From contig JASVEC010000070.1 of assembly GCA_030770535.1 (NCBI GenBank), positions 1 to 64,000 on the forward strand: a DNA stretch of 64,000 nt. The letters are read 5' to 3'. The DNA comes from Batkoa obscura. Its lineage: Eukaryota > Entomophthoromycota > Entomophthoromycetes > Entomophthorales > Batkoaceae. This document shows, one piece after another, positions 1-13,899 of this stretch. Each line of letters starts with the position of its first letter. The stretch's first letter is position 1. The position numbers and the translations under genes are program-made. The notes under the pieces are model-generated. The model worked only from the letters and a program-made list of their open reading frames with translations. It had not been told where the DNA came from and made no database searches.

Positions 1-1005
1 AAAAACATAATTTTAGTCAAGTTGTCTCAATAACACTTTTGCACTTGAAAATACTAATATTACTATCCTTATTAACAAAGCTGGTAATTTTGCTATATCA
101 GCTAAAAAGTATGAGATTAACATGATTTTGTGGCTGTTTTATTTGAAATAAAAGAATACAATGAATGTTTAAAGTATATGAGCAGGCAGCTGAAACTGGG
201 CGTGAACATCGTGCCGACTTTAAACTGATAGCAAAGTAGGTTTATGGATTTAATTTTAAATTTATGTGTTTAACCTTTATTAGAGTTTTTGATTGTATTG
301 GTAATGTTTATGTAAAAAGGAATGATTTAGATAAGGTTATCAAATATTTCAATATGTCTCTTACTGAGTATTGTACTGCTGGTATTCTTACCGACTCAAA
401 GAAGAAAATATAGTTAGTAATTTAATGATGGTTGAATTAACATAGAATTTCAGGCTGAAAAAGCTAATCGGTTAAATAAAAGGAAGCTTATTATAACCTA
501 GATTTAGTTAATCAAACAAGAGAAAAAGAAAAAGAAAAATTCAAAGAGTAACTTTTTGGAAGCTGCTAAACATTATACTGAAGCCATTAAGAGAATTGAA
601 AAGGATCCAAGTTGCTATTCTAATCGTAAAGCTTGTTATACTAAATTAATGGTTTTTCATGAGCCTATAAAAGATTGTGGTACTTATTAGATTAGATTCA
701 ACTTTTAATAACTAGCTTTATTTTACTTCTGATACAAATAATGTTAACATGAATTTTTAGTCAAAGCCTATTTACATGAAACCATATTTGAATTTTTAAG
801 ATTATGGCAAACATATTGAAATTTGCGAAGAAGTAGAACAATATGATGTCGATAGAAAGTATACTAATGAAATTAAAAAGATTTACAAAGCTAATTGAGT
901 TTTAATTTTATTACCATCTGAATGAATAACTGAAAAAGAAGGCCAAAAAGCATTAAAGAGAGCTGCTGAAGATTCAGAAGTCTAACATAATATACAGGAT
1001 CATGA
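1..1005 (+). pseudogene. STI1: Decayed STI1/HOP co-chaperone copy (TPR2A-TPR2B-DP2 part)
   Basis: STI1/HOP bridges Hsp70 and Hsp90 through TPR domains. Conserved pieces appear in order on the plus strand: GREHRADFKLIAK (about 198-236), IGNVYVKRNDLDKVIKYF with SLTEYCTAGILTD (about 298-395), then [17 protein letters not shown] and [11 protein letters not shown] (about 556-645), and finally ALKRAAEDSEV near 950-985, which matches the C-terminal DP2 domain. The frame changes several times and many stops interrupt it, so it is a pseudogene. Intron-like GT...AG segments remain at about 236-283 and 413-453, so the copy arose at DNA level rather than by retroposition. The N-terminal TPR1 lies off the window or is lost. 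A MITE begins directly after the DP2 fragment. At least one stop (983-985, TAA) stands where the family has Gln, consistent with C-to-T change. Confidence 0.85.
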
Positions 1006-1110
1006 TATGGGAGTGTTTTTTTTGACTTCATTATTTTTTCCATTTTTTAAGCACTATTTAAGCAGAAAATTTGTTAGTAAAATTCTTAAACACAAAAATA
1101 CATCCTCATA
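1006..1110 (-). repeat. MITE copy 1
   Basis: Reverse-orientation copy of the window's MITE family, with imperfect ends TATGGGAG and CCTCATA. It abuts the decayed STI1 copy. Confidence 0.85.
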
Positions 1111-2033
1111 TAGTAAATTTTACAAATGTAATCTAACTTTGCTGCCACTCAAGTGTAAATTTTTTATATTGTTGTTTTATTGATACTGTACTTATTTCTA
1201 TGTTTAGGCATATAAAGAATCCTACTATTGGTTGCAATATTTGCAAATTAAGTTTAGTATTATCAGAATGTGTTAATAAATTAAATCCGACTGTTTTTTT
1301 TAAATTACATTAAGATATAGTTTAATTTCACTAATCAAAATTAAAAATTAGAAAATTGATCTCATCTCAATTATTTCATTATCATTCTAATATATAAAAT
1401 TAAATTAAATTGATATAATTGCCTTATTTAAGATAAAGTTTTATTGAAGTGGCTCGGAGAAAAGTTTATATTAGCATTACCAATATAGATGTTACTCTTT
1501 TGTTATATTAATTATCTTTACTAATTACTAGAAATCGCTTCCAAACACTCAAACATCTCCTTTATGGATGTAACGATGTTATCTTAATCTTAACATAATA
1601 AAGATTATAAAATTCAATAATTCAATATAAAACTCATAAAAAATTTGACAAAATAAACAAAACTCATAGAAGAACATCAAAAACTTTTTATTAATTATAA
1701 AAAACTAAAACCTAAATTGAAAAATATAAAATACAAAAAATAATTAAAAAATAAAGTAAAATAAATAAAAATAGCTAGCTAAATAAATAAAAATCATTAG
1801 TTTTGGGCTGTGAGATCATCATCATTATTTCTTTACAAATCCGACATCATAACCTGGACACATGGACTACGGTTCAAATTGAGATTTAAAATTTATTAAA
1901 ATAAAAGTGCACAAGAGTTGGCATAAACAATAGAGTTATAGAAAAGTAATTGTGTTTATAAAAGTAGTTGAAACCATAGAACTCTACTAATAATAATTGC
2001 CTTAATAATACTTGAAATTTTGGATTTTTAAAT
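1111..2033. other. AT-rich spacer, no gene recognised
   Basis: No gene is supported here. Around 1800-1870 is a short stretch of more normal base composition. It reads as coding-like on the minus strand for about 15 codons, but I could not assign it. Confidence 0.5.
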
Positions 2034-3563
2034 TTATAATCCAAAATCAACATCCAAATCATCTAAATCTAACTCCCCTAAATCTTGGTCATGGTCCAAA
2101 TCAAAATCAAGTTGATCAACTTCAAACTCTAAATCTAACCCATCAATAATTGCATTCTCATCGGTTGACTTGGCATCCCCATTCACATCCTTACTCTTCT
2201 TTATTGTATGCTCTTTGGCTGGTGAAGGACTTCTTTCTCTCTTTTCATTCTTTGCGGAACTAACTGGTAATGGAATAGTTTCATTTTCTTTTTTATTATC
2301 TTTTGTATTTACATCGCTAACTCCATTACCTGATTGATTATTTTTATTTTCTTGATTTATTTTTGGTGGTGAAACAGAGCCAGTAGAATTGGAGGTATTG
2401 AACCCTTCTTTATTATTTTCTTTAGCTTGTCTTTGGCGTTTTTCTTTTAAAATTTCCTCAAGAGACTTTACTTTGATATCTTTAAATTGTTCTTCAGAAG
2501 CTTTCTTAGTATTAGAAGGAGGAGAGGACTTGACCTTATCCATAGCACGAGAATTCGCTTTATTTTCCTTGTTCTTGTTGTTATTATTTTCTTTATTATT
2601 AAAATTAGATAAACGATCATTTATAGAACGTGGTTGATTTGCTTTTTTGTTTGTTTCTTTGGTATTACCATTTTGTTGTTGTTGTTGATTATTCTGTTGA
2701 TTAGACTTATTTTTAAAGTTGTTCTTGTTTTGATGTTGACCATGACCGCCATTGGCAGCTGGTTGCATATTGCTTTTAGGCACAAAGCTTAAAGTGCCAT
2801 TGGAATGAGCGGTGTTGTTACCGTGTTTTAGTAACCCGTTTTGACTAGACATAAAACTAAGGCCTCCATTTTGTTTTGGTGATATCTTTTGTTGGTTGTT
2901 GACCGAGTGACCATTGTTCTTCGAATTAGATAATCCAGGTTTGGGTACAAAAGGTCTTGCATATGGATTAGGTAACCCTGAAAAGTTACTTTTAGCCTCA
3001 CCTTGATTATCAACAGAACCAGAATCGGATTCATGAGGTGGCGATACAACTTGTGCATTAATAGCTTGAGTAGCTACTGAACGAACACTTGGTTTTGGAA
3101 TGACATTTGGTATAACTTTTTATTGTATAAGCATAGGTCTAAATATATTTTAATAAATGCACTCACTTGTTTTTGGCATGGAATGTTTGAATGGACAAGT
3201 TGGTTTCAAACAACCGCCGTTGAGTTCCCAATAACATTGAATTTCTGCTTTGGAAGCTTGAGCTACCTACAACATAAAATAAGTATTGTAGCAGATAATA
3301 GATAGATAAAAACATACTGGTTGATTAGGAACATGAAAAGTAGAATGTAGTTTATCGCAATTATCAGTTTTGCAAATCTTAGTGGTAGACCAGTCAGGGC
3401 AAAGGACTTTATTGGTTTTACATACTTCATTGTGTCGAAAACTACACATTGCGCCCTTTAACACAAAGATAAGATATTAATTAAAAGAATAAATTAAGCG
3501 AATTACTTTGGTACAACCATCAGCAAGGAAAAAATAACAATCTTGTCTTGAATCTATAGTCAT
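2034..3563 (-). CDS. CCCH zinc-finger protein, ZC3H11A-like
   Basis: Four exons: 3507-3563, 3318-3455, 3167-3266 and 2034-3115 (458 aa), joined in frame by GT-AG introns of 51 nt. The N-terminal ~110 residues carry three CCCH-type fingers. The first begins MTIDSRQDCYFF and closes with CSFRH. The second runs from VCKTNKVLCPDW to LHSTFH. The third runs from QCYWELNGGCLK to CPFKH. This arrangement, including the CYW-E-N/L-GC-K-CPF-H third finger, matches ZC3H11A, an RNA-binding mRNA-export-linked protein. The remaining ~350 residues are disordered, rich in Asn, Lys, Ser and Gln, with basic patches that suggest a nuclear location. The tail is strongly acidic (repeated DLD/DFD ending DVDFGL). The family call rests on the fingers only; the role in mRNA export is inferred from relatives. 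Confidence 0.85.
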
Positions 3564-5291
3564 TGTTGTTTTTTAAAAAGGTTCTGGATGAAGATTCTTG
3601 TTAAAAATTTGAAAAAAGGTTCTAAGATACTAAATTTTATGATTGCAACTTTTATTATTTTGACTCAGCACTTTAAACCAATTAAAGTACTAACCTTGGA
3701 CTTTATTGATTCAATGGGTTTATTCCATTGGTTGGTCTTATATACAATCTTGTCATTTTTGCTTTTTAAGCCAATCATAATTCTGGGTTCAACTGCTTAA
3801 TTAATGGAATTAAGCTGGGGATTATAATTACCTGTTAGTAAACAGTTGAATTCAAATGCTTAATTTTATATAATCGAAAACAAAGCATTTTATATCATAT
3901 TAAAATGAATATGTGATATATATGACAATTATAACATTTCAGTTTCATTTATTAAAAAGTATTAAAATTCTTAATTTATTAAGCAAAATTATTAAATAAA
4001 ATCAAAAAATGGGATTCAATTTGAAGGGCCACAGTTTAAAGTGAGACAATTTGAGTATGTCATTTTTAAAATTTATTTCATTTTTCCAGCTAATATTAAA
4101 AAACAGACACAATAATGAAAGACAGTCTTATTATATAAGCTACTTTCTTAAATAATCCAAGATTTTTAAAAAAGAAGCAGGTAATTGGGTACAACATCAA
4201 TTTTGTTTTTTCTCATTATTTTTTTAAAACCTAACTCGATTTTACTATTACAATTTATCATTCTTACCAGGTAGCTTAGTCAAAGGTTTTTTAGATTGCT
4301 TTACAATTTATCATCTATTTTTTCAATATACTTATTACCATTACTGGCAACTAAATTTATTTTTTTAGCTTTAGAACATTTTGTTTTAATTCCTAAATAT
4401 TTATTAAAAGCAATTATTAGCATATAAAAAGTAGTCTTTACTATACCAGAAATCCTCTTTATCATATTAAATACATTTATTACTAAATAAGCAATATAGT
4501 ACAAAATCAGAAGAACAAAATATGTTAAAACAAAATACAACTATGCTATTAAACCGCCTACTATTTTATTTTGTAAATAGAATTAATTGTTATACTCTCA
4601 AAAATAAAGGTATCAGAGTTTTTTACCACTATTTCTACAAGTAACAATGACTTATTAATAAATGACGGTTATTTTATGAAAAATAAAATACTCATTAGTT
4701 TAAAACAAATTTTGTTACAATTCCTTAGTAAATGAAAGGTAGTTTTTTAAGTTCTGATTTAACTCAGAAATTTTTTTAAAATAAACTTGAAATCAAGAGC
4801 TTAAAAAAAATAGATAAGTAATTTAGTAATAGTATATAATTTATTATCCTATCTTTAATACTAATCATTAAAGTAAAAAATCTATTTTTAATATTAATTA
4901 AAAATGAAAATTTGTATTTCATTTACTATTTATTAGAAACATAAAATGAACTCTTTATAAATAATTTCCATTCTTGAAATGTTAGCTTCAAATAAAAGTG
5001 CTATTTCCGTTGGTAAGATCGATTTATTCCAAGATAAAATTAAATTATATGAAACTAAAGATTATTAGCAGTTAAAGTATTTCTTAAGAAATAACTAATA
5101 TAATTTAACAAAATACTCCATTTACATAGTTTCATCCTTTAACAATGAATACTTAAAATAAAAATAAAAATAATCATTATTAGACTATATATAAATACTT
5201 AATTTCTTTTATTTTTTAAACTAATTTTTACACTTTACATTTGCTATTTTATTATATTGTCTGCATCCTTCTTTTATAATTCAATTACAAT
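3564..5291. other. AT-rich spacer between divergent genes
   Basis: Shared upstream region of the zinc-finger gene (minus) and the Asn-rich secreted protein (plus). The small open frames here have no coding signature. No repeat family member was recognised. Confidence 0.5.
5185..5197 (+). promoter_or_regulatory. Candidate TATA box of the Asn-rich secreted protein gene
   Basis: The sequence ACTATATATAAATAC lies about 100 bp before the ATG at 5292. Because the genome is AT-rich this is only suggestive. Confidence 0.35.
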
Positions 5292-5457
5292 ATGCTACAA
5301 AAAAACCTAATATTGAGCATCCTCATTGTATCTTTAATCCGTGGTCAAGCATTAACCATAGATAAAGAACCCACTCCAATATTGCCTAATACCGTTCAAC
5401 AAGAGAATTCAAATACAAATAATTTAACAATTAACAATAATAATAACGAAGCATCTG

Positions 5458-5529
<72 letters not shown>

Positions 5530-8414
5530 GTAATAGTAATAATAATAATAATAATAATAACGAAGCATTTAATAATAATAAAAACATACCAAATATAGAA
5601 AATAATCTCTCATTACCACCATCAAATGAGTCGGTTACTCCAGCCTTATCAGGACAGCCTAACATCCCTTCGGATATACTACAACCAATGAATAACAATA
5701 ACCTACCATCCACTAACAATACTCCTTCTATAAACGCAGCAACACAAGTAAAAGCGAGTGAACCAACTTTATCACAGGAAATGAATAACAATAGTATGCC
5801 ACGTATAGTAAATAACCCACCGAAAGAAATGAATAGTAATAATATTCCACCAGTAGTAAATAACGAATCTATTAGTCCCGCACCAATAGTAAAGTCCAAT
5901 GAAGCTAATTTACCACAAGAGATGAATAATAATAACACTCCGCCTGGAGTAAATAGCCCATCGCAAGAGAACAAGAATATTCCATCTCCAAATGAAATAC
6001 AAGAAGTTGATAATAATGGTATATCATTGAGTATGAATAATACAGCTACAGCTTTACCTCAAGAGAATAAAAACGCCGCCTCCACCTTGCCACAGGAAAT
6101 GAATAAAAACAACCAAGGTTTAAGCATGAAAGATCTAGCTCTAAAAGCCGCTGAAGAAATGAAAAATAAAATGCAATTAAATGCTGCACAAGAGGAGAGT
6201 AATGACACTCTAAATTTACCAAAGGAAATGAATAATAACAATGATTTACCATTAAGAAAGAATACACTTTCTTTAAATGTTGTACAAGAAGAAAAAAAGA
6301 TTAATCCAGAGATAGTAAATGGAATCAATAGTAATAATATTCTACCATCAATAGAGGACAATAACTCAGCCGTAAAGCCAGTACAAGAGGTGAAGGCTAA
6401 CGAACCGTCCCCAGCTAGGGAAATGAACAATGATAATATACCAACGACAATGAATACTTCAATTACAGATACGGAACAAGAGATGAAAAGCAATGAACTT
6501 AGTAATACTCAAGAAACGAATAATAATATTCCTTTAAATGTAAATCAGGAGACAACTAATATCAATTCAGAAATGACTAAAAAATTTAATACTACAGGAG
6601 GTAAACCAAACAAATCTCAAGGTATGGAAGATTCAAACCAAAGTATTTTGTTCGATGAAAATAAGTTACAACGTATTGGTATGTCTGAAGAAAATATATT
6701 AAATCAACCATCAAATAAAGTTAATTCTACTACTACAAACAGTATGATGGACGTTAATAATAATAATAATAATAATTTATTAGCTGGTATGAATGAAGTA
6801 CGAGAAATTACAGATGAAGATTTAATGAATGGAGATGAAATGATCACTGTTACTAATAATAATGAAGAAGGAAAAGAAGATAATAATTCGGAATTTAAGA
6901 GAAATTATATAAATATGATGAATTCAATGAATAAAACTAAAAAGAATGAAATAGCCATAAACGAAGAGATTCAAGGTATTTCAAAGCAAGAAGAAATGAA
7001 AGAAGTCGAAAATCGAACCAATAATGATAAACCAAAGAAAGCCAAGGATAATAAAGAATTCAATAATTTAAAAGAGAATCAAAGGTATATGAATATAGTC
7101 AATTTAAATATGGAACCTATGAGAGAAGAGCTCAACACTAACAGAAATCCTTTTGATTTTGACACTTTTAGTGAAAAAGAAGAAAAAGATATTGATATTA
7201 ATAAAGAAAGAGAAATGATTGAGAGAGAACGAATTGGTAACATGAGAAAATTACAAGAAGTAAATGATCGAAAAAACCCAGCTTTTGTTGCTCCATCACC
7301 TATTTTAATCCAAGATTTAAAACCAATGAGTAATCGACCATTACTACAACAACAACCACAGCAGCAACCTTCTAAAATGAATATGGTACCTAATAGAGAA
7401 TCGGAAGATGCTAGAAATGATTTTATAATGAAAAAACAATTAAGTAATAATAATAACAACTTAAATATCGATTTAATGGAACCAATATTACCGCCACAAG
7501 GAAATTCAATTAATTTAAATCCAATTTCTAATATTCCTTTTAATAATAATGAAGTGAATAAAATTGATATGAATACAGATAATATTGTAGGGATGAATAG
7601 TGATATGAATACTATGAATGCTATAAACAACAATATGAGTTCCATGAACAATGACGTCGACATGAATATGAATTCCATGGCTCCAATGATTTCTAACCAA
7701 CCTCCTATCCCCTCTACTCAAGACTCACAAACAAGTATTCAATCTTTATTAAAAAACCAAGCTAATTTTGCTAATTCTCAACCCCTTCTTAATACCTTCC
7801 AAGCACCTATTATTATTGATAAAACTTACCTTAATTCTCAACATCAACATCAACAGCTTCAAAATTACATTTATAATCTTAAATGTAAAAATGAAAAATC
7901 TACAATTACCCCCACTCCCGCTACTACAGCAACAGTGACTTCCACTAAAATGATTAAGGTTACAGAAACTTCTACAGAGACAAAGTATCTAAGAATTACA
8001 GAAACTAAAATGATAATGAGAACTTTGACATCGACAGTAATGAAAACAATTCCTACTAATTTAGGATATAGAGGTAGGGATTATGTAAATAATGGACAAA
8101 TGGAATATCCAAGAGTGATGAATGAAAATGAAAACCAAATGATGGTGGGAGATAGTTATAATAATGAAATTAATTCGAACAATGTGAATAATTATAATAA
8201 TAATGAACCCAGTAATAGTAGCAGTAGTAATTACATCTATAGTACTAGTAGTACTTATAGTAATAATGAAAATAACATCCATAGTATTAGCAATTTCAAT
8301 TATAGTAGTATTGATACTATTTCATATAGTAACAATCGAAATTTTGAAACTTCTAGTAACATTGTACCTACTAAAACGGTGTTATTTTTAGAATCCCCTT
8401 CTTTTAGTTATTAA
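5292..8414 (+). CDS. Asn-rich low-complexity secreted protein (1040 aa)
   Basis: Single exon. The N-terminus MLQKNLILSILIVSLIRGQA is a typical signal peptide with cleavage near residue 19-20, so the product should enter the secretory pathway. The body is disordered and dominated by Asn, with a run of more than 20 Asn interrupted by Ser, encoded by an AAT/AAC tract at about 5457-5563. Residues ~120-420 contain a degenerate repeat built on PQEMNNNN-like units. A Lys/Glu-rich, possibly helical part follows (~500-700), then Met/Asn repeats. A Thr-rich segment (TETSTETKYLRITETK region, ~875-915) resembles fungal wall-protein Thr repeats. The Ser/Tyr/Asn-rich tail lacks a hydrophobic GPI signal. 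I cannot assign a family. The long open frame through AT-rich sequence, with selection against stops, supports a real gene; a wall or matrix role is a guess. Confidence 0.8.
5457..5563 (+). repeat. AAT/AAC trinucleotide repeat encoding polyAsn
   Basis: Near-perfect AAT array interrupted by AGT and AAC codons inside the secreted-protein gene. It is likely length-polymorphic by slippage and stays in frame. Confidence 0.9.
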
Positions 8415-8639
8415 TATTAAATAAAAGAATTGATATTTTATTTACTTTATCCTTTTTTTTATTTAATATTCAATCAAGTTAAATTTAAATGAATAATTAA
8501 ATTATTGTTAAAAAATACTTAATTAAACTAGAATATTTTTTTAATCAAAAAAGAGAGAAAAAGAAGGAAAGAAAATTCGTAAAAAAGAGAGAAAAAGAAA
8601 AGAGAGAAACTAACTTAACATACTACTTCACTCATCGTA

Positions 8640-10887
8640 TTAAAAGAAAATATTAGTTCCTTGTCCTTGACTTTGTTGATTTTGATTTTGATTTTGATTA
8701 ACACTTCCAAATGGATTTGAATTATTAGTATTACTTGTAGTAGAATTAAATCCACTATTGATATTACTAAATAAATTATCATTACTTAAGCTATTATTTA
8801 AATTATTATTATTATTTAACATTGGACTTGGGTTATTAAACAATTGATTTAAACTTGGACTAGAATTTGAATGATTGTTATTTGTAAATAAATTACTATT
8901 ATTATTAGAATTCATTTGAAATGGATTATTATTTAAACTATTATTATTCATTCCCAGTTTGTTATTATTTGGTGAATTAGAATTAAATAAATTTAAATTA
9001 TTACTACTATTATTATTAGAACTAACACAAATATTAATTTTCATATAAACATAGTTTTCAAAATAATTAGTTACCTATTATTATTATCTCTTTCAGCTGC
9101 AAACGAAGCAAACGGATCAATTTTAGAACTAAATAAATCAATTTATTAATATTTAGTTCTCATCAACCATAATATTGAATATTATTACCTATTACGAGCC
9201 ACTTCTGCCAATGCTGTATTAGCATTATTGACTTTTTGATGAGGTAACAATTTAGCTTTAAATCCACCATCAAATTGATTATTAAATTGAGAATTAAATC
9301 CTGTCGCTGTATTATTATTATTATTTTGATTTCCTTGCTGTTGTTGATTTAATTGAAATATATTAGTATTAACTTGATGATGATTCATTGGATTATTATT
9401 TTGATGAAATGGATTTGATTGGTTAAAACTGCTCATACTATTATAGCTTGTGTTATAATTACTTGTGTTATAACTTGTATTAGAACTAAATGCTAAGGGA
9501 TCAAGTCCTAATAAATCAGCTGTTCCACTTTTACTATTAGTGCTAGGATCATGAATTATATTTCCAAAAAAATCATATTGCTTTAAATGAGATACGGCAG
9601 AGGTATTTTTTTCACTAATTAATTTATAAAATCAATTAATGAATTATACTGATTATTATAATAAATTAACTTACTTTGGATTATAATCATCTAGTAAAAC
9701 CAATTCATTTTCTTTAGCAATAGATTGCTCTCTCATTTGAGCTTCTTTTTCTGCTTCTCTTTTGCTTAATTCAAGTGCATATTGGAAATCTTTATCACTA
9801 CTAATATAAATATAAATATAAATATATACATAAAACATAACAACATACTTATCTGTAAGTCCAGTTTGAGTTCTTTGAATAGGGTTTCTTTCAGCCATTC
9901 TTTTACTCTCTTCAATAGCTAATTGGAGATCTCTATCTTCATCTGACATGCCATGTTGTTTATTATTTTTTAAATAACTTGAATTCATACTACCATAGCC
10001 ACCACCGCTTGAATAATTGGTTTGATTCTCATTATAATTGTAACCACTTCCACTAGCATATCCAGTAGATCCAAATCCGCCTGTACTATTATGATTGTTC
10101 CCATAATTATTATTCATTTGATTATTAATCCCTTTTCTCATTTCTCTTAATTTACTATCATCTGTTAATAATTCTGTTAAACTATTAGCTTTATGGCGAA
10201 CTAATAAATAAATAGATATCATTAGTATCATAGAAAACAAATCACATCATTGTCATAATTCTATTACTTACCATTAGAACCTTGATCTCTAGCTTGATCA
10301 TCAATATACTGAAATTCCCTTAATGTTTTTATACGATATAAATTGGATTTAAAATGATTTAATGCCTCTTCAGAACCAAACTGAACTAAATATTCCATTA
10401 ATGTTAAAGCCTAAAAAATTAAAATTAAAAGATCAATACAAGTTAATAAGGAGAATATTTCATTTACCTTAAAAACATGACGCCATTGTTTACCCGCGTC
10501 ATCTAATCTTTTATCCAAAATTTCCATTACTTCAATGAAGGTATGGCTAATATTTTGAAAATGGTAAATTTAATAAACTAATATTTTTACTTTTATAAAA
10601 TAAAAATCTTACTGTGAAAATGTAGCTCGAGCAATTTCACTTAATGTTTTAGCACTTGGTCCAACCGGATCATTTGAAGTAGCATCCCTTACTTTAACTT
10701 GTATCTCAGAGTAATTAAATGTCATGTTTTTACTATAAATAATAAAATAATAAATAAACGAATCTTAATTTTATATAATTAAACACTCTCTTTCACTCTC
10801 TTTTCAACTATATATACATAAATACAATAAATGAATAGCCACTTACAGTGTACGTAAAGTACCCTTTGCTTTAATTGGAATTGACAT
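8640..10887 (-). CDS. ENT1: Epsin (ENTH, UIM and NPF endocytic adaptor)
   Basis: Nine exons: 10847-10887, 10613-10732, 10468-10546, 10272-10410, 9849-10200, 9675-9800, 9189-9614, 9075-9128 and 8640-9021. They join in frame to 572 aa. Residues ~15-150 form an ENTH domain: YSEIQVKVRDATSNDP, then TFIEVMEILDKRLDDAGKQW, then HVFKALTLMEYLVQFGSEEA. ENTH binds PtdIns(4,5)P2 and bends membrane. Two ubiquitin-interacting motifs follow (DEDRDLQLAIEESKRMAE and SDKDFQYALELSKREAE). The long Asn/Gln-rich tail carries NPF motifs (SNPFHQ, NNPFQM, SNPFGS) that bind EH-domain proteins and a DPF in exon 8 (KIDPFASFAAE) of AP-2-binding type. The tail ends TNIFF, and I see no classical C-terminal clathrin box. It acts at clathrin-coated pits. 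Symbol by family; ENT1 versus ENT2 is not resolved. Confidence 0.93.
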
Positions 10888-11499
10888 ATTGTTATTTTGT
10901 TACTTTTGTTGGAATATTTTTTATAAAAAGAATAAAGTGCGATTTTTTTAATAAATAGAAAAATCCAAACTTTCGTTGATTGAAATGAATTTAGCGATCT
11001 TTTACCACCTGATAAAGCTTAAAGTTGAATTGTAACTCCAAGCATTATTGAAACTTCATTGGTTCATTTAGCAAATTAAAAGAAGGTGAATAATTGTTGA
11101 ATCATTTTATGTTTCATTTATTTTAATAATACATTAGTTAAATACTTCCTTTTTTTGTTAGTTGTGATTGGAGGTTTTTTTGTAGTATTTTATTTTTATA
11201 TACTCTTTTATTTTATTTCTGCATACTCTTTTACTTTATTATAATAGTTAATGAAATCCTAAATTTTTGTTCTTATGTGGCAACTTGTGATTCTTAAAAA
11301 AATCAATGCCAACTTTTTGATAATTTATGACCAAGTGATGACCAAATTTAGCTTTTAGTCGAAATTCTAAATAGAACAACATATACTTAAAAAAACCAGT
11401 TTACTTTTTTGAGTAAAAATTTAAAAAATTTAAAACGAAATAAAAAACTATTTTAATTTTTGTTACTAAAAAATAAATATAAACTTTTAAAATCTTAAT
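10888..11499. other. Spacer upstream of epsin and downstream of ECHS1
   Basis: AT-rich, with no gene or repeat recognised. It should hold the epsin promoter and the ECHS1 3' end. Confidence 0.5.
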
Positions 11500-12814
<1,315 letters not shown>

Positions 12815-13628
12815 TCTTTTGAATGTTATTATTAGAAAAGAAGATAGTAAAATTGAAAGTTAAATTTGGATTGTATTTATAACATTTGAAAATTTTAGTT
12901 GATTATGTCACAGCTCATTTAACTAAAAAAATCGCTTCGATGTTAATTGGTTATGTTTTTTAAAATGCTTTTCAATTGGCTTGATCGAGCACTTAACTTA
13001 CTCTTTTAGACAAAATGGTTGAATTTTAATTATTATTATAAAGATTAATATTAATAATATTTGTTTTATATTTTAACTTACTTTTTTTATCTTAAAAAAT
13101 AAACAGGTATTTTATGTTTCTCTTATTATTACAATGTTAATAAAGTATCAATAATTTTTTTTATTGTATAGTAATTGAAATTCAAATCTAACTTCGTTAA
13201 ATTTTATAAACTGATCTTACAAATACAAATAAGTTCGCTTTACTCATCAGCAATAAGATTAAGTTTTTATTATTTATTATAAGTCATATAATTATACTTG
13301 AATAAATTCAAGCTTCTTTATTTAATTTTGATATGGACAATTAAATTACAATTGTTATTTTTAACTAAATAAACACTCATTTAACATTTTTGTTTTATTA
13401 GCTTAATTTTAAAGTGGTGTAATTTTTAACATTCTAATATTAATCAAGTGTACTATTTTATAAAATAAAAAAACAATATAAGCTTAAAAAAGCAAGACAA
13501 AAGAAATGATAGATAAAAAGTTGAAAATTAAGTAACTAGAAAATTAAATTTGGTTTCTATTCTCTTTTTAATCAAAAAAACCGAGAGTAAGTATATAAAA
13601 AAGGAGCTGATAATTAGAAGCGATAACG
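12815..13628. other. Spacer upstream of ECHS1
   Basis: Very AT-rich and without a supported gene. It contains the ECHS1 promoter region. Confidence 0.5.
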
Positions 13629-13731
13629 TATGGGGATGTATTTTTGTCTTTAAGGATTTTACTAATAATTTTCCTGCTCAAATAGTGCTTAAAAGATGGA
13701 AAAAGTGATGAAGCCAAAAAACATTCTCATG
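13629..13731 (+). repeat. MITE copy 2
   Basis: Forward copy. The left end is TATGGGGATGT and the right end is degraded (ACATTCTCAT). Confidence 0.88.
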
Positions 13732-13899
13732 TTCTATTGTGCTACAGTTATAAAACAGTAGAATGAAGATCAACAATAGTATATACTTTTTGTATTAGGA
13801 TAACTAGCAAGGATTTTTTTTGAGCTTCCTAACAACTCTACTCAAAAAGAAATTCATTTAAACTGTGCAAAAGACCACAAATGAAAAAGTGTTAATATA

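Noticed and set aside
3588-3800. Open frame upstream of the zinc-finger gene
   Set aside because: Hydrophobic AT-driven translation without motif or splice support; overlaps the upstream region of the minus-strand gene.
4301-4540. Minus-strand open frame of 79 codons
   Set aside because: Composition (Ile, Tyr, Lys, Asn) is what random AT-rich DNA gives.
5396-5974. Long minus-strand open frames opposite the Asn-rich gene
   Set aside because: Poly-Leu shadow of the AAT repeat; the plus strand has the signal peptide and coherent product.
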